From Daphnia carinata (taxonomy: Eukaryota > Arthropoda > Branchiopoda > Diplostraca > Daphniidae), in contig NC_081333.1 of NCBI RefSeq assembly GCF_022539665.2, forward strand, positions 8,678,971-8,742,970: a stretch of DNA of 64,000 nt. The letters run 5' to 3'. This document shows, one piece after another, positions 23,849 through 35,646 of the stretch. The first letter of the stretch is position 1. Every line of letters starts with the position of its first letter. The position numbers and the translations under genes were made by a program. A model generated the notes under the pieces. The model saw only the letters and a program-made list of their open reading frames with translations, was not told the origin of the DNA and did not search any database.

Positions 23849-26800
23849 TTATCCACTCCTTGACTTTTTCAGTTTGAATTCCCCACGGCGAATTTCGCCC
23901 AAAAGACGATCCACGATGCAAATATCGTCGTCGGAAGAAGAGATTTTTCCAGACGGTATCTTCTTCCCTGGTGATCGACCAAGGGAGCCTTGTGGGGATG
24001 CTGCCAAAATGGCTTTTTCAGCAGCCAATCGTGCCACACGTTCTTCTTGTTTCTGGCGGGCTTCGTTCTCTTTGCGAGCTACTTCAATTTTGTTAATCAA
24101 TTCCGAGAAAATGCCAAAACATTCCGAGAGCTTCAATTTCTTCGGGTCTTCACTGAAATGAATGGCAACTGAACGAAAAGCACGATCAATTTCTATTAGC
24201 AGTTGCTCCAATACAAGAACTTTTTCTTGAGCTTTTGCAAGAAATTCTGGAATAAAAAGTATGCCAATTTAGTCATGAAGTTTGGATAAGAGATCAACGA
24301 GTAACTTACCATCCCTAAACTCTGTAAGATCCGTTTTTGCGTGTAACAGCTGCTTCTGCAGTTCACTAATTCGTGAGATCCATTCACGAAGTTCTGCAGC
24401 CATTGTCTCGAGACTTAACCGACTTGCTTCTTTAACAGATGACAATTCGACAGTGAAGTCTAACAGAGCTGGGTTGTCTTTCACAGCAATGTCCACAATG
24501 TAATGAAGAAGGGTCATGCGAGGCTTATTGGCTCGTAAATCAGTGAGCTGCTGTAGCGCGCTTAGTTTGAATCCGACGGCATTGCCGGCATAGCTATTCT
24601 GTAGGAAAATACAGCTGAATTAAGAAACTACCAATGCATCTATAAAAATGTGAACTGTACACTGTTCAGGCAATTTCCAAGCTGAAGTACAACTGCCAAG
24701 AAATCTTGAAGAGACTTGTTGACGAGAAGGTCACGACAGGTGGCCAGAAGAAGCCTTAGCGGAGGTTCCAATTCCGACATGGACGGATGAAAGTCTATTT
24801 TCTGTATAAATCAAAAGTTAGTAAAAATGTGAATTTTTTTGAAATTTTTTCTTTAAATGTCACCATTATAGTGGCTTTGATTTTCACAGAATATCCCGGA
24901 AGGGCCAAAAGACAAAGAAGAAACTGTTCAGCTGGGCCTAGGTTGGTTACGTCTCCTTTGTAGTTCAGCAACGTAGAAATCTATAAACATGTTGTTTGTA
25001 TGAAGAAGTGCGTAACATAGTATGCGAAATCGCACTTGATTACCTCGTCTGCATCCGGTAGAATTTTTTGGAGACAATTGAGATGTTCTGTCGTAAAATT
25101 TTTTTCATCACACTGACGTATGCGATTCACGATTTCCGCAATGGGGATTTTGAACTGTTTAAGGAATATGTTGACTGCTAAGCTGCGTTTGCTGTCTAAG
25201 AGGCAATGAGTCATTTGTTTATTCACGCCGCTAATGCCTCCAGTTTTTGTTGTAGACGAAAGAGCAGGAGTTGGTTTCATGCAAAAAAGCTCCTCAATTT
25301 GTTGGAGACGCAAGCTGACTGGCGGTTTAACTCGAATCGTTGCATTGATTTCTTTCCATATAGAATCATCTAAAAAAATTATTTAAAATTTCAAATCAGC
25401 AAGCTCTATGTCAAATAAAGAACAATTACCTTCCACTCTGGTAACTTTTATCCAATTTAGAGTTTTCATTTTAGTGCTAAGCTTCAAGGGATTCAAAGCG
25501 CAATCTGTGGTAGAAGCAACGGCAGAAGAAATGAGCCCACCCAGCGGTGGACAAGGTGGAGGAGGCAGAACCCCTCCAACTGCTTTCATAAAAAATAAAA
25601 CAAAATAACTATAATAAAAATGTTTAAAACAGAAGGCTCAATTCTACAAGAAGTAGTGATTTCTGCTACGTTGAGAGTGCAATAAATCGTTTGTACCTGC
25701 ACCACTTTGAGGTGGCGGAGGCGGTGGAGGTGGTGGAAGTATGGAATTTCCAGTAGAGGGGAACGGTGGGGGCAATGGCGGTAAGGGTGGTGGGGGCAAT
25801 GGCGGTAAGGGTGGTGGGGACAATGGCAGCGTAGATGATTGTAGGAATGGTGGTAAAGGTGGTGGTAAAGGTGGTGGTAAGGGCGGTGGTAGCGTTGGTG
25901 GTAACGGTGGTGGTATGGGTGGTGGAAAGAATGATGGTAAGGGTGGTGGTAAGGGTGGTGGTAAGGGTGGTGGTAACGGTGGTGGTAAGGGTGGTGGTAA
26001 AGATGATGGTAAGGGTGGTGGTAAAGGTGGTGGTAAAGGTGGTGGTAAAGGTGGTGGTAAAGGTGGTGGTAAAGGTGGTGGTAAGGGTGGCGTTGTTGGT
26101 GATGTTAGGGATTGGGGTCCGGTTATTGGTAGCGCTGGTGGTGGAGGAGGATTCGAACTGAGAGACAGAGGAAGGGGAGGTGGAGGTGGCGGCGGCGGTA
26201 ACTGACTAGAAAAACTGTCAGCAAACGCAGACAGTTGTAAGGGTGATGGTGGACGAAGCGGTGTATGCAGGGTTGAAGGCAGCGGTGGAGGTGTAGGCGG
26301 TGATTTCGATGGCACATGATGAGAAGGTATTTTGCTTAATATAGCTGCTGATCTCACACTTCCGTCAAGGATGGAATCTTCGTCTTCACTTATAAAGATG
26401 CTGTCAGATAAGAATTCGTCTTCCGTTTGTGTGTTAACGGAAACCATATTTGTTTGCGGCCAATGTTTTGTAAAAGTGTTGTATCTACTCCATTCCGACA
26501 AATTTCCCTTGACGGCATCTTCAGTCGCTTTTTCAAGTAGGTTCCACAGTCGAGAGCTTGCAGAGAATAAATATTAATTACATTTCATCTACAGAAATAT
26601 TGAATAATCCACAATATACTTGATCGGATCACCAACATTCAGCTGTATAAGATTCGAAAGAACTGAATGAAGAGATAGGGCCTGCGGTTTATCTTTGATC
26701 TGTCAAATATTCATTAACATTTATTTCAAGAAAATTTTTAAAGGAAAAATCGTACTTTAATGAAGTAAAGTGAGAAGAGATCGAACAAGGATTTCACGTC

Positions 26801-27966
26801 GGTTTGGTCCAGATTATCGTCATCTTTTGTGCGATGGTGCTCAAATACTTGAATTTGAATAAATAATTCTGGGTTGTCAGACTTTTCCACGTTCTCAATT
26901 GCGTCAAGCAGTCCCAAGCCAATCATTTCTGAACGTATTGCGTGCCGCGTCCAAATATTTTCTGTTCCCAATATCAAAGAATTGGCGAAACCCAAGATAG
27001 TTGCCCTATATTCATCAGTGTCTGCACTGAGTATCTCTGATACCAGAATAGCGAAGCGTTGCAACTTAGTTCTCGACATCTTATAGAAAATAGAATGAAA
27101 AATAAATAACGTACAAAATGATACCAGGCACCTACAAATACCTTGAAATAGTCGAGTGCATCTAAAGTAGCTTCATGGCCACTGTCAGAGTAGACGCAAA
27201 CAGCGCTGAAAAGTTCCAATACAAGTTTTTTTGCCAAAACATTCTTTGTTGCCATAACTAGAACAACAAACAAATAAAACATTATTTTAGTTAACAAACA
27301 ATTTAGTAGATAGATATTGAACACACCACTAAACAGTTGACGAGTGAACTGGCGATGTGCGAGTAGATACTGCAAACCAATTTTTGAATTAACAACGGCC
27401 CGAATACCATAGGCCACCTCTGACTGAAATAAGGCGTTGGTTATACCAAAGCCAGTAGATAACTTTTCCAGCCTGTCAAACAAAACGGAGAGTCCATCAC
27501 GTTCCAAGAAATCTTCCATCCAAGAGGGTTTTGCATTCTCAATCAGCTTCCTAAAACCGGAGTAGTTGGCTAAGCTGGGGATTTTCAAAAGTTGAATACT
27601 GAGCTCCGGATCCCACTCATCAAATTTCTCTGAAAACAATAGGGCGACTTATCATTCCGGGCATATAATTTTAAAAAATTTAGTATTGTATTTACTTTGA
27701 TTGATATCTTCGAGAAGTTTTTGGGTTGAGCGTCGTCGGGCAGTTATAGTTGAGCTACCAATATCCTCTTGACCTTTATTTTGTCGTGTGAGCTCATCTT
27801 CTGCAATGCCATCGTCCTTGCCGCCATCGACTTCTCCCTGTGAACTCAACCTCATGTTAAGTGCTCGTTCAGCTGCCATCGACCACCGAACGCTATTGCT
27901 ATCCTTTCGTGTAACAGACGGGCGAGTTGTTTCATCCATGGTACTAGATGATTTATCTTCAGACAT
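23849..27966 (-). CDS. INF2: INF2-like formin (inverted formin)
   Basis: Twelve exons (27966-27696, 27629-27327, 27257-27142, 27079-26756, 26699-26620, 26556-25697, 25582-25430, 25369-25044, 24980-24864, 24801-24661, 24598-24310, 24246-23849) join into 1125 residues. Residues about 90-360 are the GTPase-binding/FH3 armadillo region (AVVNSKIGLQYLL). About 440-665 is a very long proline FH1 built on a PPLP repeat, where profilin-actin should bind. FH2 (KMKTLNWIKV, LLDSKRSLAVNIFLKQFK, VVLQLGNCLN, GNAVGFKLSAL) follows to about 1050, then a charged coil. The C-terminus has DRLLGEIRRGEFKLKK, like the WH2/DAD of INF2. The protein should nucleate, elongate and sever actin filaments, perhaps at the ER. 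The subfamily call rests on the tail and FH2 blocks. The junction between exons 10 and 11 is the least certain. Confidence 0.9.
25840..26095. repeat. Coding 12-bp tandem repeat in formin FH1
   Basis: About twenty imperfect copies of GGTGGTAAAGGT on the plus strand encode Pro-Pro-Leu-Pro units in the minus-strand formin. Variation is mostly A/G at the third base of the Leu codon. It also creates a long spurious Gly/Lys frame on the plus strand. Confidence 0.85.
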
Positions 27967-28814
27967 TCTTTACTATGTTTGTGCGATAAGCTGTTAATCC
28001 CATGTAGGAAAACAATCGAGAAATAGAAAAGAAAAAAATATTAGAACGAACAGAATCCATTTCTAAAATAAGATAGACAAATCTAATTTTTCGTAGTTCA
28101 CTCTCTCACCCCCTCCCCCTCCTGACGTTTTTGCTACTTTAAAAGTGACAAGACAACAATTGTCTTTGTATTTAGTACGCCGATCACCATTTCTCACCTG
28201 ATATGTTTAAAATCCCCTTTCTAGTTGAAACATTGGAAGGCACAAAAATAATTTTTTGTGAACTTTAAATCTCCAAAGAGAGCTTTGTGGATCGAAACGT
28301 ACTTAACGAATCATGACAAACTGTACCAAGGACAGCGACAAAAAAAACAAAGCAAATCAACAAGTGATACGTGTGTGATACGTGCCTAAAATATGACACT
28401 TTCCCTTAAACCAGGAAAATCACTTGGCGTGGGTTCAGACCGGAAAAAGAGTAGTTAAAAGTAACACTGCACTGTAATAACTTATTTAGCGAAAGCACTA
28501 CACGGCAAGCACTTCAAGTTTTGAGCCACTCCTAAAGATTTCCCACGCAAGTGCCATATAACTTTCCGAAAAGAGAAAGGCATGACTTTCACGAGTGCAT
28601 AGTCTAATTTCAGGTTAAAAAAATTTGAACGCAGATATGAACACTCACACTTTAATGGATGGATCTTGAATCACTAAGACGGAGCACTCCTCACAAAATG
28701 TTGATAGACTTTCAGATTCTACATGTGCTCTGTAACCTTGACAGCATGACTAAATTGGAAGACAGGGTTTGAAATAATGAAACAGACGACTACGAGAGGC
28801 GCTGTTGAAAAGGC
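27967..28814. other. Formin 5' flank
   Basis: Presumed promoter and 5' UTR of the formin on the minus strand. No coding exon or clear TATA box was seen. Confidence 0.4.
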
Positions 28815-28988
28815 TCACCGCAGAAATACAGCCGCCGGCGTCGTCCCAGGAACTGGTGTTATGACGAAGTTTACCAACCGGAATACTAACAATCCACCAC
28901 TTACGATGATCACTGCACCGTGTAGGTAGAATTTCTGTACCTGATCCGCAGGACTAGCTATGGCACAAGCAAATAAATGCAGCTGCAT
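28815..28988 (-). CDS. Small single-pass membrane protein candidate (57 aa)
   Basis: From the ATG at 28988 a 57-residue frame has a hydrophobic start, a short polar part (PADQVQKFY) and a clear membrane segment (AVIIVSGGLLVFRL), ending VFLR. The frame stays open upstream to about 29086, where TTTATTTAACAG is a plausible acceptor, so this may be the last exon (about 90 codons) of a larger gene. I do not recognise it. An open frame of this size can arise by chance. Confidence 0.28.
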   Translation of the reverse strand: MQLHLFACAIASPADQVQKFYLHGAVIIVSGGLLVFRLVNFVITPVPGTTPAAVFLR

Positions 28989-29647
28989 TACAGACCCAGC
29001 ATCGCACTCTAGTCTACACGTGTTTGCTGTAGCAATGAACAGCTGTTTGAAGAGCTGTAGCGAGTGAACTAGTTCGCCGCTGTTAAATAAAAGCTATTCT
29101 GAAAAACAAAAGCTTCCATAAACAACGTATATCCATGAGGGCAGACTGATAAGATTTTTGGCAATTTACTTGTCCGGCTCTTGCTCAAACTAAAACGACA
29201 ATCTCGGTGATAAAATTTTGAAGTATTCATAAAATACATTTGATAGCTTTTTATCAAAATTAGAAACATCAACGCAAAAGTTTTTACATGAAAATTATAA
29301 TAAAGGCGTATAGTTTTGCTTTTACTAGCTGCTTTTGCTAGTTTTTACTCGATATAGGTTTGAGAGGAGATACCGAGATACCCGTAGAAAATAAGCTCAA
29401 AATGCTCCGCACATTCTAGCTTTGCCAATACATTTCTTGGCATAAATACAGGCAAAGGTACCATGCGCGGACGTCTTCCTTGGGGATTTTTAAAGTTTTG
29501 CCTGCTTCATTATTTTTTTTTGCTTGTAATCAGAGTTCAGCAGATCTACATGATACATGGTTACAGTACCTAAATGTGACGTAGACAAGGATATAAAAAT
29601 ACAAAAATAGTCAAATATTGTGCACATTCCCATTTTGAAGTAAAATA

Positions 29648-30626
29648 ATGTTGTGTGCGTATAAAACATTGTTGTCGAACAGAAGAGTTGTGTTGGCTAG
29701 TACGTCTGAACGCAGGAAAGAAATATTAGGCGGGCTGGTACATGTTTATCAATAAACGATGTTCTTTACCATTTTCAGCCACTTATCATTTATTCCTGTA
29801 TTTCAGGGTTTTCCTTTTACTGTTGTGCAGTCTTCTTTTGATGAGGACAAGAACAGACCAAACACAACTGATCCAAAGGAGTTCACACAATGGACAGCAT
29901 CCCAAAAGGCCTTAGCAGCCGTGGAGGACTTGAAAAATCACTGTAATCCACCAGATTTTGTTATAGGAGCTGACACAGTGGTATTCCTAGATGAAGTGAT
30001 TTTGGGGAAACCGACAGACTCAGATCATGCTGTCGAAATGCTGAAAAGGTATGATGGTTAGCATTTAGCTGAATTACCAATAAATTTGAAGCTTCTGTAT
30101 TATATAAGGTTATATTAATAATATTTAGCACTAAATGTTACTTACTAAAATAACATAGGTAGTAAGATGTCGTCCTTATTTTCATTTAAATAAGGTCTAA
30201 GGCAACCAGCAATGAACTGTGGAATAAAAATTTTCCATTAAATTTTCAACAGATTGAGTGGAAAGGTACACTCAGTTGTAACAGGCCTCAGTATTCATTA
30301 CAAATCACAAAATGGATACAAAGAGAGGTTGATATCAGAAGTAACTCGAGTCAAGATGGCCACACTGAGCAACCTCATAATAAACAGTTATGTGGAATCA
30401 GGAGAGTCACTGTAAGTGTTTCTTTGCAAAATAAAAATTTTTTAAATATTAATTTTATTGACATCAATGCAGGGGTAAAGCAGGATCATATGGAATCCAA
30501 GGGCTAGGTGGAAGTCTGATAGAAGCAATTGATGGAGATTATTATAATGTTGTGGGTTTTCCACTTCATAGATTTACCGCTGAAATGATTAGCATCATAC
30601 AAGAGTCCAAAGAGCCACACAGCTAA
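29648..30626 (+). CDS. Maf-like nucleoside triphosphate pyrophosphatase
   Basis: Four exons (29648-29737, 29807-30048, 30253-30411, 30473-30626) give 214 residues, the normal size for Maf/HAM1-like enzymes (the ASMTL N-terminal domain is the animal relative). The start has [20 protein letters not shown], the family's substrate-binding motif. Further hallmarks are DEDK, the [16 protein letters not shown] core with the metal-binding Asp, and [10 protein letters not shown] near the end. Such enzymes hydrolyse dTTP, UTP or modified nucleotides and act as house-cleaning enzymes. It ends tail-to-tail with TRAPPC2, with overlapping stop codons. The start Met is the first ATG and directly precedes the conserved motif. 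Confidence 0.92.
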
Positions 30627-31180
30627 CCCGTCAGAAACTTCCTCCCATAAAATAAGGCTTTCTTTTCAAAAGCTGGGGATTTTATTGGAGTGTTCATTTC
30701 ATAAAATGGATTCATGGAATGCTTGAAGAAAAGAAAATGTTAACATAATCCATATATACTTTTAAATGATCTTTGTTACCTTAATATAAGTTTCATACAT
30801 CTCCATGAAATAGTTTTTGATGCCATCTTCATTCTTTACATCATGAAGCATCAAAAATCTCATTCTACTAGCTGTTACAAAGGCTGATACAAACCATTCA
30901 TTGAACTTGTCAACAATTTTTAAATAAAGTGCATTGGTCGTCCACATGTGTTCGTCGACTAAATCTAGCGCAGCATGCGCAATAAATTGGCTTAAATGCC
31001 TGTGATCTTCTTTCTAGTAAGTTTATTAGGAAACAGATATTACAGTTAGAAACTTAAACTGAACAGCTTTGATCTCAAACTCGAGAATACCTTTGTTTCC
31101 TTGTTTGCAGGATTGAATTCCATTTCAAATAAGGGGTTATCGTTGTGACCCACGATTACAAAATAATAATTTCCAGCCAT
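30623..31180 (-). CDS. TRAPPC2: TRAPPC2 (sedlin), TRAPP complex subunit 2
   Basis: Three exons (31180-31091, 31013-30780, 30721-30623) encode 140 residues, exactly the length of human sedlin. The longin-like fold is recognisable throughout: [59 protein letters not shown], and the last exon [23 protein letters not shown]2 is a core subunit of the TRAPP tethering/Rab1-GEF complex at the ER-Golgi interface. Its stop codon (30625-30623) overlaps the stop of the convergent Maf gene. Confidence 0.96.
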
Positions 31181-31488
31181 TTTTATACTCGTCAGTTTAA
31201 CCGCAGAAGTGTCAAGTTGTCAACTAATGCGTCCAAACGAAAACAGATACCTTTTTCCTTCGTCTGCTAGAATAGCAAGTGGACACACCTCTAGTACCGC
31301 GAAGATCAAATTTAAGGCAAACATTTAGTTTTTTTTCTTTAAACTCAACATTGATTATTTTAAATGTTCCATGATATATTCAGTTCGGCCACCGGTATAT
31401 TCAGCGTTTACACCGAACGAAAGAACAAATATGTATATGATACCAATTAAACCAATAAACCAATAGGTAATTTGTTACGGAAGTTCAC

Positions 31489-32576
31489 TTAAACTACTGT
31501 TGGAGTAGGCCCGTTAACCCAGTCAACTATTTGCTTGTCATACCAGACATACCCTCCCTTTGGTCCATCTACATTTGGCGGAAGAAGTGCCAACCAAGTC
31601 GGCGCGACGGCACCTACAGCCAAAAAAAAAAAAAAAACAAAGAAAAAAAATGAGAAAAAAAAAAACAAGAAAAAAAAAAAATGAAATTACCTTGTTCGAT
31701 GGTTAGTGGTCCTTTATGACTCGTCATGTCAGTGTCAACATAGCCTGGATGGACCGAATTCACAATTATATCCTGACGGGAATCGTGATCAAACGCTCTT
31801 TGCTGAATACGAGTTAGAGCACTTATTCCGATTTTGGACGTAGAATACGCGCTATTGGGCCAACCTAACTTAACATGATCTCCCGTTTGAGCAGCCCTAA
31901 GAATCATCATCACAATATTATAAATTCATAGAAAGTTAGTATAGGGAAAATTTCAAATAATATAACATACATACTTTACAAATCCATGAATCATTTCTGT
32001 AAGTTCTTCTGTTGTCAAATCAGATGAACAAAGCTTTTTTCTTAGATCAATTGCTACACTGTTTTCTCCTGAAATTTTTAATAAATGACCGGCAGAACTT
32101 GATACATTAACCACTCTTGCATGTGGCCTGAGGATGGGGAACATGATATTGCAGAACCTAAGAGTACTAAAGAAATTTGTTTTCAATGTTTCTGTGGCTT
32201 GCTGAGAAAATGGTTCTGGTGCAGCATTCTTGAAAGCAATTGCTGCATTATTAACCAAAACATCTAAGCCTCCATATTGAGACTGCAGATGGTCTCTGAA
32301 TCTCAACCCACTTGCTTCATCATCAACGTCAAGCTGGTGATACTGTGGCTGGAAGCCGAGTTTTCCTAGTTCTTCAACTGCAGCTCTACCCCTGTCTTCA
32401 TCTCTTGACGTTAAATATACATCTCCATCAAATTTCTGACAAAGCTCTTTAACAATTGCAAAACCAATTCCCTTGTTTGAGCCAGTTACCTGAAATGTAA
32501 ATCGGCAGTTAGAATGATTTGCCAAGGATAGAAACCACAAAACACTTACCACAGCCACTCTTTTTCCAGGAGACAT
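31489..32576 (-). CDS. CBR1: Carbonyl reductase (NADPH), short-chain dehydrogenase
   Basis: Four exons (32576-32550, 32489-31975, 31896-31691, 31613-31489) give 290 residues; human CBR1 has 277. The nucleotide-binding TGSNKGIG motif spans the first intron. NNAA, the catalytic serine segment (VVNVSSSAGH) and catalytic Tyr198-x3-Lys202 (NSAYSTSK) are all present, as is PGYVDTDMT. The enzyme should reduce carbonyl compounds and quinones in the cytosol with NADPH. The intron before the last exon carries an unusually A/T-homopolymeric tract (31620-31685). It shares a 433-bp divergent promoter with lipoyl synthase. Confidence 0.94.
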
Positions 32577-33009
32577 GACAACTTTATGTGTTAAGTATCT
32601 TACGCAGCTTTGGTGATTGCCGAAAGAATCTTAGTTTCAAGCTTTAGCGAGCCTGTTATATAGCAAGATATTACGTGTGTTAGGTACCAATCTTTAAAAC
32701 GTGCGCCGCTGATTTATCCAAATCATGCGATGACTGGGCAACTTCGTCATGCTAACGTAAGATAACGTGCGTATTTCGTTTTAAAAGCTTAAACGCGATT
32801 TCTTTTTTTAAATTTTGTTAAACAAAGATTTATAAGTAAAATTACATAGTTAGCTTTACAAAATCTATTTGCAGACATTTCTTAAATTTTCTGAAAAAAT
32901 AGTGTTTAGGGACAATTTTGCTACGAAGCCCTGTCTGGATGACTGTTGAAATTCTAAATCTAATCTAAACAATAATAAAAGCAGTCGACACTAAGGTACT
33001 CGAAATAAA
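32577..33009. promoter_or_regulatory. Divergent promoter, CBR1 / lipoyl synthase
   Basis: 433 bp between the two start codons, AT-rich with no clear TATA box. Both promoters and 5' UTRs must lie here. No conserved element was recognised with confidence. Confidence 0.6.
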
Positions 33010-34555
33010 ATGGCAATCGGACATGTACGCCGTAAATTACTTCATGGACGAACATTATTCGCTGTGAGTAGCCTAAAACCGATGAAATGTACACGTTTTT
33101 CATTTTTAATTATCAATTTAAAAAACCATGATTTTGACAGTCAGCAGGAATTAACAACCACGGTACTCTACAGTACAGTTCGGGAAATGGAGTAAAAGAA
33201 AGTGCCAAACCCAGTTTATTGAAAATAAAAGAAAAGTTGGAAAATGGTCCAGATTTTTCGGATTTTGTACAAGGAAATATTTCTGGTAAAGAAAAATGGA
33301 AAGACTATGAAGGGAAAATTGTCAGAGAAAATGGAGGACAGAGGTTGAGGCTACCACCTTGGCTGAAAACAGAGATTCCAGTTGGCAAGAATTTTTCTAA
33401 ACTGAAAGAAAACCTGCGAGGACTTAATCTACACACTGTCTGTGAGGAAGCAAGGTGTCCAAACATTGGTGAATGTTGGGGAGGAGGTCCAGATGCTACA
33501 GCCACTGCCACAATCATGGTATAAATTCTTTTAAATTTGTGTTTCACTGCTAAAATTGTTTTAAATACAGCTTATGGGTGATACCTGTACACGAGGCTGC
33601 AGATTCTGTTCAGTGAAAACATCAAAAGCACCACCGCCACTTGATCCAAATGAACCAGTCAATACAGCAATTGCCATCGCTGCTTGGGGACTTGATTATG
33701 TTGTTTTGACATCTGTGGACCGAGATGGTACTATAAATTATAGCAGTGGGTGATATTTCTTTAACCCACTTTAGCACACTTTCACTGTTTTGCAAGACTT
33801 GCCTGACCAGGGTTCAAACCATTTGTCTCAAACTGTTATGGAATTGAAGAAAAGGTAAAGAAAAAATGCCATTATGAATTTTCTTGGCATTCAAATTATC
33901 GATTTTTAGGTCACCACAGCTTTTGGTTGAATGTTTAACACCCGATTTTCGTGGAGACCATGATTGCGTTGAACGTGTAGTTCGATCGGGACTTGACGTT
34001 TTTGCCCATAATATTGAGACGGTAGAAGAGCTAACATGGTTGGTTAGAGACCCAAGAGCTAAATACAAGTGAGTATTTTCACGTCTTTTGATGTAAGAAT
34101 GCAGGGTTAAAATCTTTTTCTGCCAAACAGGCAGTCTATGGATGTTCTGAGGCACGCAAAACAAATCCGGCCTGAAGTTGTCACAAAGAGTTCTATAATG
34201 CTAGGTTTGGGAGAAAAGGACGATCAAGTACGCAAAACTCTCGAAGGTATTTTTCTTTAAAATTGTTAGACATGACTGCTCAGTCCATTTTCAGTTCATA
34301 ATATTTTCTACTTTTCAAGATCTTCGTGAGGTAGGTGTGGATTGCGTGACATTGGGTCAGTATATGCAACCAACGAAGCGTCACATAAAGGTGTCCGAAT
34401 ACGTAACTCCGGAAAAATTCTCCCAGTGGGAGACTATCGGTAAGGAACTTGGTTTCCTCTACACTGCCAGCGGCCCTTTGGTCAGGAGTTCCTATAAAGC
34501 TGGGGAATACTTTATAAAGAATATTGTACAAAACGCAAAAAATAGAATTAATTAG
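33010..34555 (+). CDS. LIAS: Lipoyl synthase, mitochondrial
   Basis: Seven exons (33010-33063, 33141-33518, 33571-33727, 33797-33854, 33910-34068, 34131-34246, 34320-34555) give 385 residues (human 372). The N-terminus is basic ([10 protein letters not shown]), as expected for mitochondrial import. The auxiliary 4Fe-4S cluster cysteines are Cys119, Cys124 and Cys130 (CX4CX5C), and the radical-SAM cluster is C150-x3-C154-x2-C157 (CTRGCRFC). Other family blocks are [13 protein letters not shown] and [12 protein letters not shown]. The enzyme inserts two sulfur atoms into protein-bound octanoyl groups to make lipoate for PDH, KGDH and glycine cleavage. Confidence 0.97.
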
Positions 34556-35646
34556 GTTAGCGGTAAAACTTGTGTGAAATTCATTTCAGTCGGTTTAATT
34601 TATCCGGCGGCGAAATAATTGTTCAAATGTGTAAATAATTTTGAACAACCTAAATAAAAAGCAAACAAAAAACGATTATCACCTTCTATTTGCTGGTATG
34701 ATTTCCGAAGTCGATCAGTTTTGCTTGGTGAGTTCATTGCTTTTTCAGGATCAAATTGCCCTGGAGTTCACTGGGTGTCAGCACAGAAATTCTTGGGAAA
34801 CAGATTGTTTTTCAGCACCCCCTTACCACTAATGTTTGACAGAAATGTTCGTATGGCTTACGGCTAATTTATTCAAAGATCAGTTCAAAAGACAAAGAAT
34901 AAACAAAATTAATTTCACGTGAGAGGATACGCTACGTTAGAGAATAGAGCTAGAGACGCGCGTACAAGGAAGTTTGTTAAACCAAAATGAAACCTAAGAT
35001 CGAGGTGAATAATGCACGAAAGATAAACGTCGATCACATTAACACAACGATCCCGCATTCCTCTGGGTAAGGTGTCGTAAATGGAAGAACGGATGTCTTA
35101 CCTTTCACACTCTTCGAAATTTTTTTATTGGAAAGACCAAGGGGAAAAATAATAATAATCTTTAAAAAAATAAAGAAAATAAACCGGCCAATTAGGTGAC
35201 TAGGGATCCATCCAGATTTGGATTACAAACTTCATGGGTATCCAAAGGCACGCGCATCAAAGACAAAACAGCAAAGAGGATTTAAATAAAAAATTAAAAA
35301 ATCCAACGCCGGACATAATCGAAAGGAATGTTGCGGATCTAGCTACATTCCTCTTTATTAATTCCTTGACACTGTTCTATTTTTTTAACGTTCTGTGCCA
35401 ATTTTTGCAAAAGATGAACTCCCAACACATACTATTAGAGAATTCTCGAGGGATGATATTTCGCTCTTCAAACATGAAATAGGATTAAATGGACATACCC
35501 GAAACTGCGTTCCGTTTCTACAGAATAGCACACTAAAAAGTGCTATGAAGACAACCTCTTTCCTTTCTTTTTGCATACCAAATCATTGATGTTCGTTTAC
35601 CCATTTCATTAAAGGACCGCACACAAATTTAGTCAGCTAGGACCAC
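34556..35646. other. Convergent 3' UTR region, LIAS / calnexin
   Basis: 3' UTR of LIAS (signal at 34653-34658) and of calnexin on the minus strand, with possible minus-strand AATAAA signals at 35354-35359 and near 34867. No coding exon was found. Confidence 0.5.
34653..34658 (+). terminator. Polyadenylation signal of lipoyl synthase
   Basis: AATAAA about 100 bases after the LIAS stop codon. Confidence 0.6.

Noticed and set aside
25741-26205. Long plus-strand Gly/Lys-rich frame (154 codons)
   Set aside because: It is the antisense of the formin FH1 12-bp repeat; periodic sequence keeps several frames open.
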